Source: Capsicum annuum (taxonomy: Eukaryota > Streptophyta > Magnoliopsida > Solanales > Solanaceae). Taken from it: 64,000 bases of DNA. The stretch spans positions 149,819,507 to 149,883,506 of the forward strand of contig NC_061115.1 of assembly GCF_002878395.1 (NCBI RefSeq), given 5' to 3'. Positions 25,691-37,000 of this stretch are shown piece after piece. The notes beneath the pieces were generated by a model that saw nothing but the letters and a program-made list of their open reading frames with translations, did no database searches and was not told the origin of the DNA. The translations under genes and the position numbers were made by a program. How positions within the stretch are numbered: position 1 is the first letter of the stretch; the number at the start of each line of letters is the position of its first letter.

Positions 25691-25940
25691 CTACCTCCGT
25701 TTAAAAAAAAATGACCTACTTTTTTTTTTATTCCGTTTCAAAAAGAATGACTTCTTTCCTTTTTTAGCAACTTTTTAATTTCAACTTTCCACATGGCATG
25801 TTTAAGACCACAAGATTGAAGGGCATTTTGGTACATTTGACATATTTTTAATTTAACACCATAAGATTCAAAAAGTCTTCTTTATTTTCTTAAATTTCGT
25901 ATCAAGTCAAACTAGATCATTCTTTTTTAAACGGAGAGAG
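25691..25940. mobile_element. Stowaway-like MITE
   Basis: Terminal inverted repeats CTACCTCCGTTTAAAAAAAA and its mirror (ending TTTTTTAAACGGAGAGAG) enclose 250 bp, flanked by TA on both sides (25689-25690 and 25941-25942). A TA duplication and a CTCCCTCCGT-type end are the Tc1/mariner MITE pattern. It sits about 750 bp beyond the stop codon of the DRP1 gene. Confidence 0.75.
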
Positions 25941-26687
25941 TATTAAGTTGAGTGGAGTCAAGCCGAGTTCAACTGCACTTATTATCCGAACTTATTATCG
26001 CATTGAGTCGACACAAACCAAATTCCACTGAGCTTTGAACAATATAACTGAGGTCAAATCGAGACGAGAGAGACTTTAATGTTTATGTTTTATCATGATC
26101 TAAAAACTGTCTTGTTTTTTTCCCAAAAGGCCTACTCTTTTTTCTAATCATCTCTCGCTAAAAAAACTTCGTTTTTTGCACTTTTTTCTTTCCTTTTTCA
26201 CAAGTTTTAAATGGCAACTATTTCTCAAGATTCTCTAATAGTAAGAAACGGAAATCAAACTACTGCTATCACAAGTTTTACATCTACTTTGCATACATGC
26301 AAGCTCAGTCGCGTGGTACACATGGAGGTTTCGCGCACAGCTCATTGCTGCAACAAAACCCCAAGTTAACAGAGCCAACAAAACAGAAAAGGTCACACAA
26401 AATCAATCAGATGTGACTTGCCAAAATGTGAATGAAATGATAAGACAACGTATTCAATATATACTCTACAAGCAAAGAGGTTTTCTATGTATAGCAATAT
26501 CAAGTCGATACTCTCGGGTTTTAGTATTGTCGATAAGACTAGCCACGGAAGTAGCAGCCTTTACCTAATCACTAATTACTACTACAAGAATTACATATCT
26601 GAGGCAAAGAATCACCAGCCACCTATACCTATACGCAAATCATGGTGAATGAGAAGAGATGATAAATGGGAGCTTGTGTAGTTGTGG
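25941..26687 (-). other. 3' flank and presumed 3' UTR of the DRP1 gene
   Basis: No second gene is seen. The 3' UTR of the minus-strand gene must lie in the upper part of this stretch, but no canonical AATAAA was found near the stop, so the cleavage site is not placed. Confidence 0.4.
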
Positions 26688-29600
26688 TTACTTGGACCAT
26701 GCTACTGAATCAATCTCAGATTGAGCAGCTCTGTACAACTCAAGCCTCTTGGACAGAGAGAGGCGGCGCTGCATAATTGCTGGATCCTCATCCAACAAAG
26801 TACCCAGCTGTTTCCCCTGCAAAAAAGAAAAGAGCACGGTATATGAACATTACTATCCGTGTAAGTCATATCATTGCAACACTACTCCTATCTAGAAAGG
26901 ATTTGAGGTAGATGAACAAATACGGAGTCTCACCTCCTTCTTGCCTAACTCAGCGAAGAAATGGTCAAGCAAGCTGCGTTTGGCCTCTCGTACTTGACCA
27001 TAAACCACGGACTTCGGAATTGAATTCCTCAAAGTTGCACAAACCATATTGACATAAGACAAGACATTTGACCCTGTCCATAAAAGGAAGTTAGAGGATA
27101 CCCCAAAAGAAGTTGAAAGGAAAAAGATCTCACATGACTATTTTACGAGTAACTGTCAGTAAACCTAAATACATTCATCAAAATACTCGGAGGATAGAAG
27201 AATTAAGGGGAGATTGCTAGTTCCGAACTCACCAATCCTACGAAGATAGGAATCGTTATAGCGGTCAAAAATAGAATGTGTCGGATTCCCTCCCTTCTCA
27301 ACATCTTGAGGAAGCTTTCGGAAGAAATCTACCGTCAGGTAAGCACACTCCATTTCAACCAGCTGAAGAGTTGCTTTTTTGCTTTCATCCCTCATCCTTT
27401 CTAGTGATTCAATAGCTGCATTGCTGACCTCTACTCTAAGGGAGGGATACTGCTGTAGCTCCTGCACATAGAAGAAGCAGGTGTCCAGTTCTTAAACCCT
27501 TAATACAACAGAATAATTATAACAATGAGACTCTCATAGCAATTTATGTAAAATTGGCTCAGAACAGTAATTAGAAACGAAAGAGAACTTACTGGAGTCT
27601 CACTGATTGCCTTGTGAATCAGTTCCTTCAGTATAGCATGAACCTGTAATCATCACAAAGGAAATAATTTAGTATTCCGTGATTTGTTTGCTCAACAGTA
27701 CAAGATTTTTGCCCAGTATGACAGAAAAACCTCCTATGCTAAGCATAAAATAATTCTGACGATATTTCCTTATCGTCGTAGAATCTAATTAGTCTCAGAT
27801 TAGCTGATTAAACTTTAAGAAAGAAATCTACAAGATCAAATATAGATAAATAAATTCTATCTTGACAATAACCTTGAAGTCCTTCGAAAATGAGGAAAAT
27901 GACTCCTCTAGTAACTCCTCTACTTCCATATTAGAGGAGTCATTTCCTCATTTTCAAAGAACTTGTTTCCTAGAGAAATGTTTCCAAAATATTTTGACCA
28001 ACCAAACATGGGAAGATCAGAAAATATTTTCTTCATACAAAACACACCCTTAATGATGTGCTTTTTTTACAGGAATTGACACGGAATGCTCTACGAAAGG
28101 TAGTTTTGGGCCTTTGGCATATTATAAATATTATATTTATATTGGGTATGTTGTTGTTGTTGTTGTTGTTGAGTATTTCTTATCCCATCAAAGCCTTTAA
28201 AAAGATTAAACACGTGCTTGCTCTTAAGCATATTGGGCCCATAGTGTACACATTCTACATAAATTTCAATTGACAACCCAAATTTCTGGACCTATTGCTC
28301 AAGTGAAGCAGGAAATCAGCATCTAAATCTCCATGCCATCGACCATCTAGCACTCTCAGTTTAGACTAACGATGAAGCATCGTCAGAACAAATGAACTAC
28401 ATTTCGACTCCCTGAATATGTGGTCATAAGGAGCATAGGCTCGTAAGAACCCTTTTGACCTGCAGAAACTGAACCGAGATATGAAGCTAAACATCAAGGT
28501 CATGCCCTCACAAATTTCCAAATGTTTTATAGCATGATATCAAGCAAATCACTTCACAGAAAGTGCACAAGCAAAGCCCCACAGATACCAAGCAGTAGGA
28601 TAGGTCAGATCTTCCCTTAAAATGAACCAAATCAGGTAGTTGGATAATCCCAAGAAAGAACACACAAGAAGTCAAAATCAGGATGTCCGTTAATCACAAT
28701 AGTTGAACAGCAGTAGGAAATTACACATACCTACTTTTCTCAATTATTAATTGGTTGACATTATCGGCAAAGTGATCCCCAACCACAAGATTGTCACTTG
28801 CCAATTCAAAAATTATTTCCTAATATCACTTTGTTCAGTGGTTTATAGTTTTTTCAGTAATGCCAACTTTGAGCAGTCCCCATATTATCGAAACTCCAAA
28901 AGCTGCAACACCGAGAAAAAACTGACATTCTCAGAATAAACATGGAACTCATCCCAATGTCACAAAATACCTCATATACTCATTACATTACCAGCTTCAA
29001 GTCTCTTTGCTATTATTTTCTGTAACATGACAAGACTGTGTAGGCGTTTGGACATGCGATTTCATGTCCGTGATATGAATTCATGAGATGAAATCAGTGT
29101 TTGGGCATGCGATTTCATCTCATGATTTCATATCATGACATAAAATCCCAAATTCTCCAAAAAGCATGATTTGGGAATGTCAAATCATACAACAACAACA
29201 ACAAAAAACCCAGTGTATTCCCACCTAGTGGGGTCTGGGGGGGTAAGATGTACGCAGTCCATACCTCTACCTCTGATGAAGTAGAAAGGCTGTTTCCGAT
29301 AGACCCCCGGCTCAAGGCACGAGATACCACACAAACACATAGTAAAGCACAGAAGCAGATTACATAACATAAATACGGCACCCATAAGTAATATAAAACA
29401 GAGGAAAGCAGAGGAAAGCACACAGATTCGTAATAAAACATGGAACATGGAACATGATTTGAAATTTTTCAAATACAAAAATTAACCCACAAGTTATGTT
29501 TTGTAAAATAAACCCTACCATTTATATCTACCAACCATTTATTTCATATATAAATAAAATTTATAGTTCATATTATTACTCTTTAATCTATTTATATCTC

Positions 29601-32600
29601 ATAAAATCATTACTCTCACCAATATATAAAATTTAATTTTACTTCAAACCAACTCATACATTACCATTTATTATTCACCAAATTCATTATTTTTGACCAA
29701 CAAACGGCTCAAAGTAACAATGTTGATTAGTCTTTTCGGTCATTTGATTGAGAAATGCAAGCTCAAGGTGAGGAAATTGTCTATACTATGTGGGAGGATT
29801 ATAGTAAGGAGTAGTATACTCACGTTCACTTTTTTATTGGACTAAAGAATAGCTTTAGATTATACTTTTGTTATAATTTTTTTCTTATTCGGGAAAATTG
29901 TATAAAGAATGGGATAATTTTGATAGTTTTCACAACTTATGTGGTTCTTATGTTTATGACAAAACATAAAACACAAAAAGTCCAAACTACATGTCCAAAC
30001 AAAACTTCAACCTCATCTATAATTTCAAATCATGATTTCATCTCGCATGGCCAGACGGGCCCTAAAACAATTGGTATCACTACACCTCTGTCTCAAACAA
30101 GTTGGGTCGGCTATATAAATTCTCATAGACCATGTGTAATGTGACTCTGCTTTTAATCTCACATCAAACCAATATCATATAAAATAAAAATAGTATTAAA
30201 AGGTACTAGAAGTTCTTTGTATTTCAAAGAAAGGGGCAGGCAGGTGCACTAAAGCTCCTGCTATGCACGAGGTCCGGGGAAGGGCCGGACCACAAGGGTT
30301 TATTGTACCCAACCCTTTGTATTTCAACTGGCATATAAATCTTCGTAACACAATGAGGATCAGAGAAGAAAAACCAAGTCAACTTAAACTTGATAAGCCC
30401 GAAAACGACATTCGACAGACATTAGGCCAAGTGAGGTTTGATGTCCTGAAAGTGAAAAACATCCACTCAAGTGGTAGTCAATCGCCAGAGGAGATTGAAT
30501 CAGAAGTCTGTGTACTTAGCGAACCCAATGGCAGAGCTACATTTGCGGGAGGGGGTTCAACCGAATCCCGTTTGTTGGAAAACCATACAATTTATACGGT
30601 CTTGGCTAACCTACAACATGGCCATAGTAGATTAGCATTATCCCTTCTTATTTTCCTTAAATACTCTTGGTTTTAACAGTCAGAAAGGGCTTTTTGTCCT
30701 ACTGCACTGAATTAAATTTGATCCTCTTCACACTCCCTCCCTTTCTCGCGCAATTTGGCCCTTCTCTTTTATTTCTTAATGTGGCCTCTTCTTTCTCTTC
30801 TGCCTTTATTTTTCTGAATAAGATTTGTGAAGAAATATAAGAGAAGAATATTATTGAATTGTTGTGTCTACATTATAACATTGAGACTATATTTATAGAC
30901 ACACATTCCAATCCTTTTCCAAATAGGTCACTACATTGAAAATCCTTTTCCAAGTAGGATTCTATATGCTATTCTTATTCCTACTCATATTCTAACACTC
31001 TCCCTCAAGCTGGTGCAAACAAGGCATATGTACCAAGATTGAAATAAATGTAATTAATACGAGGATCGATGAGGGACTTGGAGAAGATATATGCAAGAAA
31101 ACTGATAAGGACTGTTTTGGACATCTGAGAAACCTCAGTTGAAAAGGAACAAATTGAAAAAGTGATTCGAAAAGTAGTAAACATCGCTGAAAAGTCGATT
31201 TGTCGCTGGAAAATTGTCGGAAACTAGTACAAAATATATGGGTTATCTCGAAATCAAGAAAGGAGTAGATTTTGAACAAGATACTCATCAAAGAACTAGT
31301 CGGAACATGCTCACACGCGGTTTATTAGATTTGATGGCTGAAAAGTGGTCACCATCTGAGAAAAAATTATATGGGTAGGGTTGAAATGATGACACGACCC
31401 TACTCAGAAAGAGAATTACATGAGTAGGGTCGGAATGATGGCACGACCTGTAGGGTCGGAATGATGGCACCACCTGATCGAAAAAGAGAATTATATAAGT
31501 AGGATTAGAATGATGGCACGACACTACCGAAAAAGAGAAATTATATGGGTAGGGTCGGAATGATGGCACGACCTTACTTTAAAATAGAAATGATATGGGT
31601 AGGGTCGAATGATCACACGACCCTACGCAAATCAGATTTAAGGAAACACCGGAAAGACGCAAAGAACTACGCAAATCAGATATGATGAATCACCGAAAAG
31701 AAAGAAGGTGCTATGCAACTCAAATATGAGAAAGTAGTTTGAAAAGATGCACAGTACTACACAAATTAACAATGAATAGTCCAGAGAAATGCACGGTGCT
31801 ACACAAATCAAATATGAGAAAGTAGTCATCGAAAAGATGCATGATGCTACGAAAATAGATATGAAAAAGTAGTCATCAGAAAAATGCATGGTGCTACGCA
31901 GATTATATATGAGAAAGTAGTCACTGGAAGAAGCGTAGTGACCAACTTTTGCTAACATAATCATAGGCCAGACGGGCGGCATATATGGGTTATAGCCGCC
32001 CTCCGGCAGCGGAAACTTTTTGATTCTCTACCAAGATCGTAGAGGCTTTGATACCATGTGAAGAAATATAAGAGAAGAATATTATTGAATTGTTGTGTCT
32101 ACATTATTACATTGAGACTCTATTTATAGACCCTACATTCCAATCCTTTTCCAAATAGGTCACTACATTATAATCCTTTTCCAAGTAGTATTCCATATGT
32201 TATTCCTATTCCTACTCATATTCTAACAAGATTCAATTTGTGGTAAGCGATTTTTATCCCCCTCACCCCTCTGCCTTCTTCAATCTGCCACTCTTCTGCT
32301 TTTATTTCTTACGTAAGATTCAATCTGCGGTTTTGGCCCTTTGATCTTTGAAATGAGCAGCTTACATCCAATTAATCTGTAGTTTTTTTATGATTGAAAT
32401 AGTTCACACGAACAAGAAAGGCACCGAGACATAAGCTATTGCTATTGACTTACATTTACTAATACTTTTCTTGATACTGATGATGAAGATTTAGAATCAC
32501 AGTGACAGTAGGGCGGGGCGGGGGTGGGGGTGGGGGCCTCTGAGGATTGAGAAGAGGATAATTTGTGAAAGACAAAATAGCCCCTTCTCTAATTATTCAT

Positions 32601-33846
32601 GTTTAATGTGTTGTTAGCGACATTTTACAAATGTTAAAAAATAGCCACCAGCAAACCTACTACAGTCATGTAGTTGGATTTGCCAATAAACTAAATATAT
32701 AAATTACATATATATATATGTAAAGTGTTGAATCCCCCCGACACAAAGAGAGCTTTCAGGATAGTAGCAAAGGAGGTTTGAAAAGTGCTATGGTGGCAGA
32801 TTCAACTCCCAATTATGCATTTTGGCCTTCTTTTTTTAGAAAAAATTTCCTAGGTGAAATTCCTTCCCTGCTACTACACACCTCACTACACCATATAGAA
32901 GCCTGGAATGTAATTAAGGAAAAGAAGCAGCAGCAACAATTAAGCCTCAACCTCAATTTAGTTGGGCCTGCTAGAAGAATCCTCATCTACGGACAAATTT
33001 CATTCCAATTTTCAATAATTTGAGTCTCTAATACTAGAGTGGAAAGCCCAAAAGAGGACAAAGAAGAAACAATGGCTGATGAAAAGGCTTCATCAAAAGT
33101 GGCTGAAAAAGGCACATCTAACCCACTCAGGAAAATAATAAAGCTGGCTGACACCATTATACACGGTGCAACTTATAATAGCATATTATGGGTACATACT
33201 ACGGGGGGCAAAAATTCATACCGCATCAACAGTTTCTTCAGCAGGACCCTTCATAGAAACTATGGAAGATTCAATGAGACGACAATATCCTATGCAACTT
33301 ATAATAGCATATTATGGGTACATGGGCAAAAATTCATACCGCATCAACAGTTGCTTCAGCAGGACCCTTCATAGAAACTATGGAAGATTCAATGAGACGA
33401 CGATATCCTTGTTCCGGAGCTATCAAATGTGGTTGATATCCATCCGCTTCAGTTATAAGTTTCCTTACATTGTCCATTGATAGTTGCTTGTCAAATTGCA
33501 ATCTTTTCAATGCAGCTGGGAGCTGATTATCAAAGACGTAATATATTTTATCACCTCCTGGTCGACTGTGAATTCAGACATCAGAAAAACAAGCTTAGAC
33601 CATATAAAAATATAGTTTATTTGGATATGTCACAACAACAACAACAGCAACATACCCAGGGTTAGGGGTGTATAGACCAAACCGTCAAATCAAACCAAAC
33701 CGAAGAAGCAAACCAAACCGAGAAAAAAAACCGACTTATGGTTTGGTTTGGTTGGTTTGGCGTTTGGAAAAATAAACCGACTATTCTTGATTTGGTTTGG
33801 TGTTAACCAAAAAAAAGTCAAACCGAACATAAATCAAACCGACATA

Positions 33847-33887
<41 letters not shown>

Positions 33888-33975
33888 CTTTTTGTACATA
33901 AAATATTAATTATAATCTACTTTTTAAATACTTTTTCAATTAGTTTTATTAATTTTTAATATTTAGAAAGTAGGG

Positions 33976-34007
<32 letters not shown>

Positions 34008-37000
34008 ATATATATATATATGCATATATATAATTTAACTTTTTATACATAAAATATTAATTATAATTTACTTTTAAATGCATTTTCAATTAGTTTTATT
34101 AATTTTTAATATTTAAAAAGTAGGTGTGTGTGTGTGTATATATATATTAAGTTTTAATATTTGTCCATTAATTGCTAATAAAATGATCCAAAACTCAATA
34201 TAAACTTAAAATCTAAACTTTTCACTCTTCATCTTACTTTTTAGTTTCAAGAGAGTTTTTCGCTCATCAATTTTTCATAATTGAGTTTTTTCATTAGCAC
34301 GTGAGTGATAACATACTTAATCTAGTCTTCAATTACAATATAATTGTAAAAAATAAAGATGATAAAAAAAACCGAGAAAACCCGAAAAAAACGAAAGAAC
34401 CGACTAAAACCTAAACCGAAAAAACGATTTTATGTTGGTTTGATTTGGTTTATAGTTTTAATAAACCGACATAATTGATTTGGTTTTTATTCAATAAAAA
34501 ACCAAACCAACCCGACCTATGTACACCACCCCTACCAGGGTAATCCCACAAAGTGAGGTCTCGGGAGGGTAGAGTGTACGCAGTCCATACCACTACCTCA
34601 GAAGAAGTAGAGAGGTTGTTTCCGATACCCCGGCTCAAAACAAAGAACAATATAAAAAGACGATAAAAACAAAAAACGAACATGAAATACTTACACTCCA
34701 TCAAGATGTTCTTTGAAATTTCCATCAAAACTACGACAGATTTCCATTATCATATACAATTTCCCCTGATCAAAACATGCAAAACGAAGACATGACATAT
34801 GATTCACTCACAAGAACACCAAAAGTAGACTCGTATTCTACGAACTAATCTACGAAGAGATGTAGAGAATCAATTAGCTTTAGCCAGATAGTAAATCACC
34901 TCAGAGGATTTGAGAACCAATACAACAGAAAGGTAGATATTTAAATAGGATACTTACTCCCGCATCCGTGGCGATGGGCTTTCCGAGACGGCTCAACTCA
35001 GTTTCTAGCTCAATTATAGTTTTATTGATAAGAGACTGGAGACCTGGAATCCTAGACTTGATAACAGACTCCAAATGCTAGAAATGTAGACCGAAAATCA
35101 AAGAAAAACGGTTAGCTATCCAGCACAAACCTCAACTACAAGTCCACATCAAATAGGAAAAGCATACAGACCTTAAATGCTTCATTTAGAGCACAATGAA
35201 GAAAGCGAAATAAGATGGAAAATGTTCAAGTGAAAAAAAGGTTCAAGCCCTAAATAATTCGATAAGAAAGAATATGACATACTTTCGACAGAACTTTCCC
35301 AAGATGTTCTGAACCCATCCTGTGAGCAAGATGACGGTATTCAGGGGTACTAGAGAAGTACTCTCGCTCCCTACGCCTAGCAGCAATCATATCCACATTT
35401 TTGTTTATATCAGCTTGTGAACGATTGACAACACCAATCCATGGAAACTGTAGCTTATATGATTTTCCTTCCAACATCTGGAAATCCAAGAACGTGATTT
35501 AGAATAATCAACAATAGATGATATTTGTAAATATGTAAGACTAAGAACACAAAGAATAACACACGGATAGGCTTTCAATTTCCAAATAATAGATTTAAAA
35601 GAGTAGTCCTTTTCACTGATTGATCGGCAAAATCAAAACATTCATCCTCTAAATCATGTCATGTGCATGGCCTAAATTTCTTTACTTACAATAAGCACAC
35701 TCAAATAGTATCTCCTAATGTATTATCACAAGATCTGTTCAAATAACTCTTCGCCCAATATGAGAATTTATTCACTTAGATACTACTACTACTACTAATC
35801 TACTACTACAACAAACAACAAAATTGATATTTGGACTTAATCAAACTAGAATTAGAAATAATGATCACCTAAACCCAATTAAAGTCAAATTACATAAGTT
35901 CTCCAAAAACTAGAAAATTATGAAACTCTATTCATCCCTCTGTTCCATTTTATGTGCATAGGTTCCTTATCTCTTCATGGGATCTTCAGTATTTCTCTTC
36001 AAATAAAGATACTTCCCCCTTTTTCCCTATGTAACTCATCCCTTTGTTCCATTTTATGTGGCATTATTTCCTTATTAATTTGTTTCAAAAAGAATGGCAC
36101 CTTTCTATACGAGAAAAAATTCCAACTTAAAATTTCTCATTTACCTTTATTGACAAGTTTTTGTAGTCACAGAAATGTCATAACAGGTTCAAGAGTCCTG
36201 GTCTTTCTTTTCTTTTTTTCCGTAAACTTCGTGTCAAGTCAAACATCGCCACAAAACTTGAACAGATGGACCACAATTAATGGCATGTCTTAACAAAAAG
36301 CTACATGTATGTACGGTTAACTACAACAACATCAACACACAAAGTATATTCCTACAAACGCCCTGTGGGGAGGGGAGGGTGGGATGTACACAAACCTTAC
36401 CTTGCAGGGTAAAGAGGTTGTTTCCGATAGACCCATGTACAGTTAACTACAACAACATACCAAGTATATTTCCACAAGTGGGGTCTGAGAAGGGTGTGAT
36501 GTTAGCAGACCTTACCCTACTTTTGCAGGGTAGAGAGGTTGTTTCTAATAGACCCGTTACTACCAAACTTAAAAGATCAGCTTATGACATAAATTTGACA
36601 CCCAAAGGGGGAATGCAAAGACTAAAAGCAACTCGTCCCAAGCTTTACCTAAAGGATACCAAAATATATAAGGAGGTCCATACTCATATATGCCAATTAA
36701 AGCTACATTTACGTAAAAATGCATGTTCCAACAAGTATAGTAGTGATTATTATTAATCAAATAAAAGCTTACATCAACAGCATTGGTACCCTTATCCATG
36801 AGATCAATCTTGGTCAGAACTCCAAATGTCCTTTCTCCTGAAGCAAGTGGCCAGATACTGAGTCGAAAGAGTGTTAAAGATGAAAATTCTTGATATGAGT
36901 ATATGTAATCTTGACTGAGAATAAACTAATGAAATAGTTCTTGATATGAGTATACATAATCTTGACCGAGAATGAACCATATTACAAAACTTGCATCGAG

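Larger units (their letters stand above)
27644..33339 (-). other. Intron 12 of DRP1, TE-rich
   Basis: 5.7 kb between the exon ending ...ATVDA and the exon starting VHAILKEL. The donor is GTATGAAT at 33339 and the acceptor TTACAG at 27644. It contains, from low to high coordinate, a foldback, a SINE tail, a hAT-like MITE with a nested SINE, SINE and MITE fragments, a complete small LTR element, a G-rich run and a duplicated exon end. The remaining 28180-29030, 30070-30230, 30610-30820 and 32540-33030 hold nothing I recognise. Confidence 0.85.

Noticed and set aside
25105..25700. Second gene upstream of the MITE
   Set aside because: Short frames only, with no motif or splice pattern.
28058..28276. 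ORFs on both strands around 28.1 kb
   Set aside because: They run across a TTG repeat tail; the poly-Leu/Gln stretches come from the repeat.
30263..30676. Longest plus-strand ORF (137 codons)
   Set aside because: It starts in a SINE head and runs through a MITE-like repeat, so it is repeat-derived. It lies antisense in a DRP1 intron.
31638..31982. Minus-strand ORF of 114 codons in the small LTR element
   Set aside because: It is a translation of the tandem array (repeated [12 protein letters not shown] units), with no gag motif.
33218..33292. Duplicated exon 12 end as an extra coding exon
   Set aside because: The only nearby acceptor would leave a ~48-nt intron and read into a stop after ten codons.
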